IMG/VR virus record: IMGVR_UViG_3300046509_000089
Span: 1 to 23,193 of that record
Length of the DNA: 23,193 bases
Reading direction: 5' to 3' (one strand)
Source: a virus
Made by a program: the position numbers and the translations under genes. The notes beneath the pieces are model-generated. The model ran no database searches, was not told the origin of the DNA, and saw only the letters and a list, made by a program, of their open reading frames with translations. Shown piece by piece: positions 8,249-15,621 of this stretch (positions are counted from its first letter, which is position 1; the number at the start of each line of letters is the position of its first letter).

Positions 8249-10623
8249 GCTATTCCCTGAGGTCTTAGTGAGTTATCTTTTAAGGCATCAAGTTTATTGT
8301 CAATGCTTTCAAGATGTTTATTGTAACGCGTATTTGCGGCAATTTCCGCCATATGTAAAAGCTGCTGTCGCATTATTGAACTAGTATCTGCAACATTGAT
8401 TCTTATGGCATTCATTTGCCCTGCAAGTACGCTGGCAGTCTCTTCGGTAATACCTTTAATGGATCCTTGTAAAGATGTGTTGTTAGCGACCGTTTGTTCG
8501 CCGGAATATAGTCCCTGATTCATCGCATCCCAATAGGGTTTCATGTCGGCTGCCATATCTGCACCCATCTGATCGATTTTAGCCTTTTCTTCCGGAGTTA
8601 ATACTTTATCAGATAACGCTTCTCTGATATAATCAATATAGGCTTCCATTGCCGGGCTACTGAGGATCTGTTGTTTGAAGATTTCCACAATCGCATTCTT
8701 CAAAACATCATTCATGTAACTGGCAAAGTCATCTACACTTGTCTTTCCATCCTGAAATCCTTGTGCAATGGCATCAGCAATGGAATTTTCGGTTATCCCG
8801 CCTGCTAAAGCGTCTTTTAATTCCTGCTCATATTTTGGAATTTCTAACGTTAAATCTCTAATTTGATCTAAAAGTTCTTTTTGTCTTTTTTTATCATTAA
8901 CATTTGTTTGTCCGTATAATTCCCATAACTCTGCTAGTCGCTTTTTTGCGTTCTCAAGTTGCAGTTCAAGATTTGGCACTAGTCCTCCATGCCTTTGTGA
9001 TTCGTCTACAAGCCTATTATAATCTTCAAGAGATTTATTTATAGCGTCAATTTGAGATTGAAATTTTTCAGCTTCATTTGGGATTAAAGAGATTAATCCT
9101 GAAAGAAGAGAGAATGCTGCACCAATGTAATTACCAGTAGCCAACTGGGTGAAAGTGTTTAACATAGATCCCATTATCTTCTGATCCTCTTCACTAAGAC
9201 CTACTTGTTGCGCAAGTTCGAGAGTAAGTTGCGTTGCCGCTTCTAGTATCTCTTTTTGATTTTTCTTCTTTTTTTCATCATATTCAAGATCATCTTTTTC
9301 CCCTTTTTCCCTGTTCTTTTTTTGCTTTGCCATTGCTTCATCTGTAAGCATTGCAGTACCGGGAATATATTTTGATATTTCTGATGTCACCGGAGCACCG
9401 GCTAAAGTAGAAGTAGGTCTAGTTGATAGCACTGGAACGCCTGGGAGATGAGTGATTATTGGAATAACGCCACCTGCATCTGCCAAAATTGCTGCCTTGG
9501 CTATATTAATCCTGATATCGAGTTCCTTTTGTAGTACATCAATTCTGTTTTTGATCCTTATAACTTCAGCAGTATTTCCATCCTCTGCAGCTTTCTGAAA
9601 TAATTTCTCCTGTTCCGCAATTGAGTTATTAATCTCTATTTGTTCATCGGCAAGTTTCTGAAGGTTCTTATGCAGATCCTCTCTCCATTTTATCTCTTCG
9701 TCAATTCCTTCCTTAATAAGTATGGATCTCTGCCTTACAAGCCTTTTTGTTGATTGGAATCTTTCAGCCTCTAAGTTTTCGAGTTCAACATAGAGTGCTG
9801 AAAGTTGCTTCAGATATTTTTCGCTTCCCGGCTGGTTCATCAGAGCCTCATCAGTTGCTTCAATCGACTTCCTGACGTGTTCCTGCTGTATATCAATAGA
9901 ATCGTTGTGAGCTTTAAGAGCCTTATCTATGGTCGCTATTTTATCTGCACGCGAAAGAGTCGCATCAAGCGATTCGGCGTAGAGCTGTTGATATTCATTA
10001 TTTAATTTGGCTGATTTTACTGAGTCAACATATTCCTCTGTTCTGAGTGCATTGAATTTCTTCTGGACTTCTATGGCTCCCATGATATTGTCAGAAAATG
10101 ACATTGCCCCGGATGCGATATTATAAAGCATCTGTTGGGTAATCGCACCCAAAACATTAAAGGCATTTAAGCCACCGGTTGTCTCCAGTAGAGCTTTTTT
10201 AAGAAGTCCAAGAAAATAAGCTGCCCCGCCAAGACTCAAAGCCCATTTACTAATATTAGCTGAGAGTGATTCCACGCTTTTCCCTTCAGCACTGTTTACT
10301 TCAATCTGTTCTCTCTGGAGCCTTATCAAATCGCTCTGCGCTTCAGCTAATCTTCTTTTTGCCTGCCCAAGCTCTGTTCCTATATTATTCTTTTTACTGC
10401 CTGCAGTTGCATTATCAAAAGCCTTTTGCATTTCTTTAATCTCTGCAGTCAGCCCTTTAATGAAGTCTTTCTGAGATTGAATTTCCTGCTTAAAATTTGT
10501 TGTATTCTTTCTTACCGATGCACCAACGTCATCCAGTGAACCCTTCAGCTTTTTAGCCTGTTCATCAGCCTGCTTATCGAGCAGAAATTCAATTTCTATG
10601 GGTCCTAGTTTATCGGCAGACAT
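8245..10623 (-). CDS. tail tape measure protein
   Basis: 792 residues. It sets tail length and is probably ejected into the host envelope. The sequence is mostly charged heptad-rich helix (residues about 15-110 and 195-375) interrupted by hydrophobic patches: about 127-175 (LSLGGAAYFLGLLKKALL) and about 485-515 (GNYIGAAFSLLSGLISLIP). A lysine-rich linker (KQKKNREKGEKDDLEYDEKKKK) lies around residue 440. At roughly 1.5 angstrom per residue, the usual rule for these proteins, it predicts a tail of about 120 nm. Position directly after the G/GT chaperone pair and before Dit confirms it. The ATG at 10623 is two bases after the GT stop, and its TGA overlaps the next ATG. Confidence 0.9.
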   Translation of the reverse strand: MSADKLGPIEIEFLLDKQADEQAKKLKGSLDDVGASVRKNTTNFKQEIQSQKDFIKGLTAEIKEMQKAFDNATAGSKKNNIGTELGQAKRRLAEAQSDLIRLQREQIEVNSAEGKSVESLSANISKWALSLGGAAYFLGLLKKALLETTGGLNAFNVLGAITQQMLYNIASGAMSFSDNIMGAIEVQKKFNALRTEEYVDSVKSAKLNNEYQQLYAESLDATLSRADKIATIDKALKAHNDSIDIQQEHVRKSIEATDEALMNQPGSEKYLKQLSALYVELENLEAERFQSTKRLVRQRSILIKEGIDEEIKWREDLHKNLQKLADEQIEINNSIAEQEKLFQKAAEDGNTAEVIRIKNRIDVLQKELDIRINIAKAAILADAGGVIPIITHLPGVPVLSTRPTSTLAGAPVTSEISKYIPGTAMLTDEAMAKQKKNREKGEKDDLEYDEKKKKNQKEILEAATQLTLELAQQVGLSEEDQKIMGSMLNTFTQLATGNYIGAAFSLLSGLISLIPNEAEKFQSQIDAINKSLEDYNRLVDESQRHGGLVPNLELQLENAKKRLAELWELYGQTNVNDKKRQKELLDQIRDLTLEIPKYEQELKDALAGGITENSIADAIAQGFQDGKTSVDDFASYMNDVLKNAIVEIFKQQILSSPAMEAYIDYIREALSDKVLTPEEKAKIDQMGADMAADMKPYWDAMNQGLYSGEQTVANNTSLQGSIKGITEETASVLAGQMNAIRINVADTSSIMRQQLLHMAEIAANTRYNKHLESIDNKLDALKDNSLRPQGIA

Positions 10624-10625
10624 TT

Positions 10626-11293
10626 TCAGATATGTTTATCAAGAAAATCTATTAGATCGCTTTCGGTTTCAATTGCTTTTTTACTCTTCCGCACTATCCT
10701 GGGAGTATCGGCAATTTTCATTTGCAGATTAGACCAGGACTCTTTCCATAAAATATATTCATGCGAACATCCGAGCTTTTCCTGCAGGCTCATTATCATT
10801 CCCCAGGGGCTATTCAGACCAACTATTTCTGTTGACTCCCCTGACTCTCCGGACTCAGATTCTTCGGAGCTGTCAGATTCAGATCTCCTATCAATCTGAT
10901 AGTATTTAAAAAAGCCGTTACTCCGCTGTAGGTAACAATGAATATCATTACTTCGAGGAGCATATTCGCGGTGAACCTTTTCAATATGAACCTTGCCAGT
11001 GGTTTTCTAAAGAATCTTATCCTGGTCTTTGAATTCATGACGCATATAGCAGCTATCAGGCAAACCGTCTTAAGGTTCTTCTGGATCAGCTCATGCTGGT
11101 TTTTAAAATCCACTTCTGTTATTCCCATCGCTGAGTACAGGCTCGAAAGCTCCAGAAGCGTTCCAAGCTTCAGGGCTTTAATAGATATCCTCACGGTTTT
11201 CTTTCCCACGATCCTCATGAACCAGGGAGCCTTGACCGGCCAGCTCACCCCCCGATCGAGCAGTACTTCAGCAGCGTGTTTTTCGGTTTCCAT
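10626..11293 (-). CDS. tail assembly chaperone GT (-1 frameshift product)
   Basis: Frame 0 from 11293 to 10907, then a -1 shift and continuation from 10907 to the TGA at 10626: 129 + 93 = 222 residues. I translated the -1 frame by hand. After the slippery site it reads KYYQIDRR, then an acidic Ser/Glu linker (SESDSSEESESGESGESTE), then a compact T domain with SPWGMIMSLQEKLGCSHEYI and LWKESWSNLQMKIADTPRI, ending DLIDFLDKHI. The W..I..L...LG.S...I layout is characteristic of the T domain of lambda-type GT proteins, which recruits tail tube subunits to the tape measure. The -1 frame has no start codon suited to independent expression and stops two bases before the tape measure ATG, so fusion by frameshift is the best explanation. 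Confidence 0.88.
10823..11293 (-). CDS. tail assembly chaperone G (unshifted product)
   Basis: 156 residues, the short frame-0 product of a frameshifted tail chaperone gene. Chaperones of this type bind the tape measure during tail assembly and are not in the virion. The sequence is helical with conserved-looking basic and hydrophobic patches (KTVRISIKALKLGTLLELSSL, NLKTVCLIAAICVMNSK, RFILKRFTANMLLEVMIFIVTY). The heptamer TTTTTTA occurs in frame at codons 127-129, so the last 27 residues are made only by ribosomes that do not shift. It lies between the tail tube and tape measure, the standard position. Start ATG at 11293, about 70 bases after the tail tube stop with a terminator-like hairpin between. 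Confidence 0.85.
   Translation of the reverse strand: METEKHAAEVLLDRGVSWPVKAPWFMRIVGKKTVRISIKALKLGTLLELSSLYSAMGITEVDFKNQHELIQKNLKTVCLIAAICVMNSKTRIRFFRKPLARFILKRFTANMLLEVMIFIVTYSGVTAFLNTIRLIGDLNLTAPKNLSPESQGSQQK
10907..10913 (-). promoter_or_regulatory. programmed -1 ribosomal frameshift site TTTTTTA
   Basis: Minus strand GC[T TTT TTA]AAT: a canonical X XXY YYZ heptamer in the correct phase, covering codons 127-129 of G (Phe128, Leu129). After slippage the next codons AAA TAC TAT CAG are open. Downstream sequence can form weak stems, for example CTCCG pairing with CGGAG, which may stimulate the shift. The heptamer and phase are seen directly; shift efficiency is unknown. Confidence 0.85.
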
Positions 11294-11305
11294 TTTAGTT
11301 GATTT

Positions 11306-11334
11306 AAAAAAAGCCTCATTTGGAAGAGGCTTTT
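11306..11334 (-). terminator. intrinsic terminator after the tail tube gene
   Basis: On the minus strand AAAAGCCTC, an 8-base loop and GAGGCTTTT form a 9-bp perfect stem (11326-11334 with 11309-11317), followed by three further T, making a run of seven T. It begins 30 bases after the tail tube stop and lies upstream of the G/GT start. As a leaky terminator it would reduce expression of the chaperones and tape measure relative to capsid and tube, which are needed in far higher copy number. Confidence 0.75.
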
Positions 11335-11363
11335 ATGAGTTAAAACTTGAAAGAACTGATTAT

Positions 11364-11870
11364 TTAGGCTGCTGCTCCTACAGTCCAACTGGCTGTAGCT
11401 GCTTTTGTCGGTGTCAGAATTGTAGCTACAATATCTACCATGAATATCCCGTTTTTTGCAAGTTTGTAGTTCACTTTAGCTACTAGTTTTGCTCTGACAA
11501 TGTTTATGATCTTACCAGCCTTGGGAGTTATCTTTATCGATTTCTCAATGCTAGTAGCAGTACCTCCATCGCTCCATATTTTATTAGGAGCCGTACCGGT
11601 CGATGTTCCACCAAGAGCTTTCACCAGCGTATCGGCATCTGTGTCGAAAATACTCCATTTGACTGTTACCTTTCCTTTGGTTTGTACAATCTCTTCAGGA
11701 TCATCGCTTTCTTCCGAATAATGTTCAAAAACAGCCGGGTCAGCTCCCTGCAGATCTGCAGTGTCTTTATAGGTTTTGCCAAGGGCGGCGAATGTGGTAC
11801 CAAGTCCGCCATCGCTCGCGATATCGCTTATTTCGATCTTAAGTAGACCAAGTGTTCTTACTTCTGCCAT
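11364..11870 (-). CDS. major tail tube protein
   Basis: 168 residues. Beta-rich with the usual tube-protein pattern: N-terminal EVRTLGLLKIEISDIASDGGLG, an acidic loop (FEHYSEESDDPEEIVQTKGKVTVKWSIF), the DADTLVKALGG turn, and C-terminal strands ending in ILTPTKAATASWTVGA. Monomers stack as rings around the tape measure. The size, the position just before the G/GT chaperones and tape measure, and the absence of any sheath gene all support a non-contractile tail tube. The ATG at 11870 is one base after the TGA of the preceding lipoprotein gene. A terminator hairpin follows. Confidence 0.82.
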   Translation of the reverse strand: MAEVRTLGLLKIEISDIASDGGLGTTFAALGKTYKDTADLQGADPAVFEHYSEESDDPEEIVQTKGKVTVKWSIFDTDADTLVKALGGTSTGTAPNKIWSDGGTATSIEKSIKITPKAGKIINIVRAKLVAKVNYKLAKNGIFMVDIVATILTPTKAATASWTVGAAA

Positions 11871-11871
11871 T

Positions 11872-12405
11872 TCATTGCTTTTTAAAAAGGTTTGTTATGA
11901 AGGATAATTTGTTCCCGGCGAACTTTACTATAATAAAAATGAGTAAACCGATCAGTACTATTCTGCCAACCCATATCTGGAAACTCTGCCACGATGTAAG
12001 TCGGTTGGTTATTGTTTCTACAGGGTATGGTACCGGCTTATCGACTGAAATAGTAATTATGCTGTCTTTCCTGGTAGTCTCTTTCTGGATCCTTACCTGG
12101 GATTTTGCAGCGATTAACAGTTCGTTATCTTTAAGCTGGAGAGATTGTTTCAGAATTACTCCCTGGAATTGAGTGACAGACTTAATATAAATGTTATCAA
12201 GACTATCACATTTGAGCAGGAGCGCAATATAGGAGCTGTCTGGAGTACCGGGTATATCTTGGATTGAATTGTTAGTACTTACGGATGTTGTTGTAGAGTC
12301 ATGAAGTACAACAGGCTTAACAACCGCCAGGTGACGGTTACAGGCACTCATTATCACCGAAGAGATAATGAGTGCTGCTGTTAATATCCTGAACGGTACT
12401 TTCAT
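11872..12405 (-). CDS. candidate unimolecular spanin (lipoprotein with C-terminal membrane helix)
   Basis: 177 residues. The N-terminus is a lipoprotein signal: basic start, hydrophobic ILTAALIISSVI, then M-S-A-C with Cys22 as the lipidated residue. The middle (about 45-140) is a polar, partly coiled-coil rod. The C-terminus has a strong transmembrane helix at about residues 144-162 (WVGRIVLIGLLIFIIVKF) followed by a basic tail. An outer-membrane lipid anchor plus an inner-membrane helix in one protein is the architecture of unimolecular spanins such as phage T1 gp11, which fuse the two membranes at the last step of lysis. It is placed between capsid and tail tube genes, 6 bases after the capsid stop, instead of next to the endolysin, which is odd. 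Topology is read from sequence; lysis function is inference. Confidence 0.65.
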   Translation of the reverse strand: MKVPFRILTAALIISSVIMSACNRHLAVVKPVVLHDSTTTSVSTNNSIQDIPGTPDSSYIALLLKCDSLDNIYIKSVTQFQGVILKQSLQLKDNELLIAAKSQVRIQKETTRKDSIITISVDKPVPYPVETITNRLTSWQSFQIWVGRIVLIGLLIFIIVKFAGNKLSFITNLFKKQ

Positions 12406-12411
12406 GGCTTC

Positions 12412-13482
12412 TTAATTAGCAACCTGTACCAGGGCAACAACCCCTTTTCCGTCATTTCTTTTTTTGCGGCCACCGGCTCTCACCAGAGCTGAATAGGTAT
12501 CGCCATACATGGTGGGAGATCCGATCTCCTCGAACAACTCATGGTTACCCATTGCACGGATAACTAGATTTTCCTGCCAGAACAAACCGGCGCCATTATC
12601 GGTGTTTGCTACTGCATCACCAGGATTATAAGGAATCGGGGTTCCTGTGGCATCGTATCTCAGTACTTCAGCCCTGGGATCAAGGAAAGTGAATCCGAAG
12701 ATCTTTCCAATAATACCGTTGGCAGCATCATATTGAGCAGAGAAATCCCTGTACTGGCTAATGCTCAGGAGAGATGTAAACTGATCGTACATATAAGCAT
12801 CCAGAGCAGCGAACCTACCTTCTTTTGGAATACTATTCGCGTTCATGAGTAAGTCAATCCCCTTTACATCGTCAATGGTAATTGCTTTCCTGGTGCTTGT
12901 ACCATAATGAGCGGTAACAGTCGTGGAACCCGTGGTCCGTTTGATTGCTGCTGCAATGGTCGGAGCCCAATATCTGAAGAACCAGTCGCCAACCAGTTCC
13001 GAAATGGCAGATTTCTGCTCACCGATCACCGAATTTCTCAGATCATAAGAGAGCTCATATTTATCTGCATTAGGGATCAGCATCGGATCGGAAGTAAACT
13101 CATCCAGAGGGAAGGTTATATCGATCTCGTTCCTTTTAACAACAGTTGCAGGTAACTTGAGGCGATTTCTTTCAACGTTAGGTTTGCCACCGGCATTCGG
13201 TATATGTACCACTTTACCGGCAAGTACAAACTCATCCGCGTTCATGGCATGATTAAGATGGGGATTCGCCTTAAACAGGTTGCCGACCACATCTCCGAGC
13301 CAGATCTCTTTTTGAACAGCCATAAAGAACACGCCATGTGGTGTCGGGAAGAATGAAATTGCTGTCATAACTCCGAAGACCGGTCCTACAGGAACATCAA
13401 GAGCAGGAGCTATTGCAAATGACGAAAGGATGCTCAGCAGGAGCACCGTACAGACCGACATGATAATTTTAAATGTTTTCAC
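12412..13482 (-). CDS. major capsid protein with hydrophobic N-terminal extension
   Basis: 356 residues from a GTG at 13482. Residues from about 54 on (MAVQKEIWLGDVVGNLF, HAMNADEFVLAGKVVHIPNAGG, TFPLDEFTSDPMLIP, YDLRNSVIGEQ) have the pattern of HK97-fold capsid proteins of Mu-like Bacteroidetes phages, and the C-terminal half (GNHELFEEIGSPTMYGDTYSALVRAGGRKKR) fits the P/A domains. The gene follows protease/scaffold and a small head protein, the expected order. The first 53 residues are unusual: a signal-peptide-like stretch (IIMSVCTVLLLSILSSFAIAPALDV) and a second apolar stretch (GPVFGVMTAISFF). Alternative starts are ATG codons at Met8 and Met54; only Met54 would remove the leader. The leader frame is open and continuous, so I keep the long form. 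Confidence 0.82.
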   Translation of the reverse strand: MKTFKIIMSVCTVLLLSILSSFAIAPALDVPVGPVFGVMTAISFFPTPHGVFFMAVQKEIWLGDVVGNLFKANPHLNHAMNADEFVLAGKVVHIPNAGGKPNVERNRLKLPATVVKRNEIDITFPLDEFTSDPMLIPNADKYELSYDLRNSVIGEQKSAISELVGDWFFRYWAPTIAAAIKRTTGSTTVTAHYGTSTRKAITIDDVKGIDLLMNANSIPKEGRFAALDAYMYDQFTSLLSISQYRDFSAQYDAANGIIGKIFGFTFLDPRAEVLRYDATGTPIPYNPGDAVANTDNGAGLFWQENLVIRAMGNHELFEEIGSPTMYGDTYSALVRAGGRKKRNDGKGVVALVQVAN

Positions 13483-13516
13483 GATATTTAGGTTTTAAGT
13501 GATTATTATATTACTT

Positions 13517-13918
13517 CTACTGGTATGTCGGTATAAAGGCAGTTCCGTCGAACGTGTATGTTCTGAAGAAAGTTGTGCTGGCAGAGACAGTTATGTCTGC
13601 AGCTGCAGCATCAAAGCCTGTTCCTAACGTCACAACCCTTCCGCCCACGTTTGCATCGGCAGTTAATACCAGGTGCAACTTTGCACCCTTTGATAGCTGG
13701 CTATCAAGTGTAAGGTTGATAGTCGGAGCTCCGGTAAGTACGCCGGGCTTCAGAAAGGTATTCATCTGTTTAACGGTTACTGCCAGAGTAGCTCCGTAAA
13801 CAGGCTCCTGGGTGTCATGAAAAGGAAACAACACCTCATTTTTTTCGGCTACAGCTCCAGCAGGGGCTTTAAAACCGAAGGATCTGTAGACCCCATTTGC
13901 ATCTTTATCCTGATACAT
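13517..13918 (-). CDS. small head protein, probable capsid decoration protein
   Basis: 133 residues, beta-rich, Ala/Thr/Gly-rich, no Cys and no membrane segment. Motifs include YRSFGFKAPAGAVAEKNEVLF, TINLTLDSQLSKGAKLHLVL and a C-terminal TFFRTYTFDGTAFIPTYQ. It lies between the protease/scaffold and the major capsid gene, the place of head decoration proteins such as lambda gpD, and its size is similar. No sequence family was recognised, so the role comes from position and composition. It could alternatively be a head fibre base protein. ATG at 13918, 34 bases before the capsid gene begins. Confidence 0.55.
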   Translation of the reverse strand: MYQDKDANGVYRSFGFKAPAGAVAEKNEVLFPFHDTQEPVYGATLAVTVKQMNTFLKPGVLTGAPTINLTLDSQLSKGAKLHLVLTADANVGGRVVTLGTGFDAAAADITVSASTTFFRTYTFDGTAFIPTYQ

Positions 13919-13956
13919 GATTTTATGAATTAAATTATTATTCGATTTTTGAATTA

Positions 13957-14970
13957 CTACTTGTTAGGCTTTTTGCCATACTTGGTTTCGAACTTCTCTT
14001 CATAGAGATCAGCAAACTTCTCCTTCACGGTCCTGAGCTTTCCTGTTTTGTCAAGTTCATCCCAGGAGAGTTTAGCGAAAGCTTCACGTTCCTTATCAGA
14101 ACCGGTGACATTATCAGTAAACTGATCCTTTACGCTTTTGCGCACCGGTATTGCAGCCAGAGAGAGTTTTGCAGACTCATGATCTTTTTCGAAGAGGGTT
14201 TCCCAGCTTTTGCGGCTGTCAGCATTCAGACGTCCGTCTTTAACAGCTGCATCCATCAGGGTAACGGCTTCAGCTTTTTTTGCTTCGCCCTCTTTCTTAA
14301 TATAGTCAGCCAGCTTGGTCTCTGCAGTACCTTTTGCAGTTTCAGCCAGAGTGAGCTTCTCGTTTAATTCCTGGATCTTGGCTAACACCTGGTCCTCTGT
14401 GGAATCTTCAGAGAGTTTAAAAAATGATAACAGTTTTTTCATATCGCTATTTATTTGTGTAACAGGTTTTGTGTCGGAGAGCTTTTTGAGAGGAAGACCT
14501 GATCCGTCTTCAGTAAGGTTGATCAACTCATCATTCTTATCGTAAAATACCAGCGAAAGGGCATTGTCATTGGCGCCGATATCGCATATTGAACCTTCCT
14601 TTAAAGTCCATTTAATTGGCGTTTCACAAGTCTGACCGGGTTTGAGCCATTTAGGATCCTGGCTTGTTTCAATTACCCGGATCCCGCAGGATGCCATACG
14701 TAAAAAGTTATTTTCAACCTTGTCACCAATGGCTGATGCGAATTCGTCATTATCATCAAAAATTGCATCGGCAAGGAGTTTCTTTCCTTCAATCCGGATG
14801 TTATCCCAATAACCAATAGGAAGAATTTCATCCTTGGTACCGCGCCATGCACGGTTGTGCATCCATAGCATTATGGGATTCTTCTTGAACTGATCCAGTA
14901 CTGCCCCTGATAGTGGCAGCCAGAATCCGAAATTATTCAGGCTTTCATCTGTGAGTACGAAGGTTTTCAT
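13957..14970 (-). CDS. prohead protease fused to scaffold
   Basis: 337 residues. The N-terminal about 150 residues look like a prohead serine protease: His38 in IMLWMHNRAW, Ser94 in LRMASCGIRV at the place of the catalytic serine, and SICDIGANDNALSL, equivalent to the conserved terminal strand of HK97/Mu-type proteases. Residues about 185-290 form a charged coiled coil (STEDQVLAKIQELNEKLTLA, AETKLADYIKKEGEAKKAEA) that serves as the internal scaffold, and the tail is basic (EEKFETKYGKKPNK). A Mu gpI/gpZ arrangement is likely: the protease digests the scaffold and itself as the head matures. Met177 (ATG at 14442), followed by KKLLSFFKLSEDS, could start a separate scaffold protein. It is the first gene of the leftward operon. 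Confidence 0.82.
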   Translation of the reverse strand: MKTFVLTDESLNNFGFWLPLSGAVLDQFKKNPIMLWMHNRAWRGTKDEILPIGYWDNIRIEGKKLLADAIFDDNDEFASAIGDKVENNFLRMASCGIRVIETSQDPKWLKPGQTCETPIKWTLKEGSICDIGANDNALSLVFYDKNDELINLTEDGSGLPLKKLSDTKPVTQINSDMKKLLSFFKLSEDSTEDQVLAKIQELNEKLTLAETAKGTAETKLADYIKKEGEAKKAEAVTLMDAAVKDGRLNADSRKSWETLFEKDHESAKLSLAAIPVRKSVKDQFTDNVTGSDKEREAFAKLSWDELDKTGKLRTVKEKFADLYEEKFETKYGKKPNK

Positions 14971-15173
14971 CTAGCGGCTCATGGATTCATGATTTAGTTC
15001 ACTTGTCTTATGTTTTTCAAGCATTCAGCAAGCACAAATAAAAACCAGATTGCAAGGCTTTGCAAATTCGATATTTATCATACCGTTATGATAAGCCCCT
15101 AAAGCCTTATCATAAATATTTAAATTCCTTTCTATATCATTCAGGTTTAGTTTTGTTCAAAATCGCAACTGCT
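14971..15173. promoter_or_regulatory. divergent promoter/operator region between the two late operons
   Basis: About 200 bases without a convincing gene, between the outward-facing protease and small terminase genes. It contains the repeat cluster at 15071-15119, a TTGCAA pair (15050-15055 and 15060-15065), and on the plus strand TAGTTTTG (15148-15155), which matches the Bacteroidetes -7 consensus TAnnTTTG 18 bases before the terminase ATG; I see no clear -33 TTG at the right distance. An open frame from 15060 runs through to the terminase, but its extra 38 residues look non-coding. Confidence 0.5.
15071..15119. repeat. TTATCATA inverted-repeat cluster, putative operator
   Basis: TTATCATACCGTTATGATAA (15075-15094) is a perfect 8-bp inverted repeat with a 4-base spacer. 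TTATGATAAG (15086-15095) and CTTATCATAA (15106-15115) form a second, 10-bp perfect inverted repeat with a 10-base loop. The outer ATATTTATCATA and its near-mirror at 15108-15119 are symmetrical about 15095. Three half-sites in a divergent promoter region suggest cooperative binding of a late-gene regulator. Confidence 0.55.
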
Positions 15174-15620
15174 ATGAAACCCAATCTCAAGAAAGAACAT
15201 GCCAGGCTCCTTTTTACCCAGGAGAAACTCTCACAAAAAGAAATAGCAGAAAGGGTCTGCGTTTCTGAGCAGACAATAACCAAATGGGTTAATGCAGATA
15301 AAGGCGAATGGAAGCGGTTACGGCAAAGTCTGGTTGTTACAAAATCCGAGCAGCTTTCACGGATATATGAACAGCTCGATGAACTTAACCTGGCAATACG
15401 TCAGCAACCCGAAGGTAAGCGTTATGCCAGTACCAAAGAAGCCGATACCCTGGTGAAGCTTACTGCAGCTGCTAAAAACCTCGAATCAGATGCCTCAATT
15501 GCCGATACTGTTGAAGTAAGTAAGCGGTTCCTAAACTGGTTAAGACCTCTTGCCCCGAATAAGGCAAAGGAGATTGCAGCAATGTTTGACGATTTTATCA
15601 GAGAACTCCTAAAGCGCTAA
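15174..15620 (+). CDS. terminase small subunit with helix-turn-helix
   Basis: 148 residues from the ATG at 15174 (MKPNLKKEHARLLF). A helix-turn-helix at residues about 17-41 (SQKEIAERVCVSEQTITKWVN) would bind the packaging site on phage DNA. The rest is helical, with a region rich in Lys, Leu and Ala (EADTLVKLTAAAKNLE) and a C-terminal helix ending in FIRELLKR. Size and position immediately before the large terminase fit a Mu/D3112-type small terminase. The frame is open upstream to 15060, but that part overlaps the operator repeats and looks unlike protein, so I chose the internal ATG. One base separates its TAA from the next ATG. Confidence 0.82.
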   Translation: MKPNLKKEHARLLFTQEKLSQKEIAERVCVSEQTITKWVNADKGEWKRLRQSLVVTKSEQLSRIYEQLDELNLAIRQQPEGKRYASTKEADTLVKLTAAAKNLESDASIADTVEVSKRFLNWLRPLAPNKAKEIAAMFDDFIRELLKR

Positions 15621-15621
15621 T

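Noticed and set aside
10938-11486. 182-residue open frame on the plus strand across the G chaperone and terminator.
   Set aside because: It is antisense to a well-supported gene and spans the tail tube end and a terminator hairpin, with cysteine-rich nonsense sequence.
15050-15065. TTGCAA pair as a second operator.
   Set aside because: TTGCAA is itself a palindrome and short; two copies 10 bases apart can arise by chance and were not scored as a feature.
15060-15173. N-terminal extension of the small terminase starting at 15060 (TTG).
   Set aside because: The extra 38 residues are rich in Tyr and Leu with no family match and lie over the operator repeats; the ATG at 15174 starts the conserved part.
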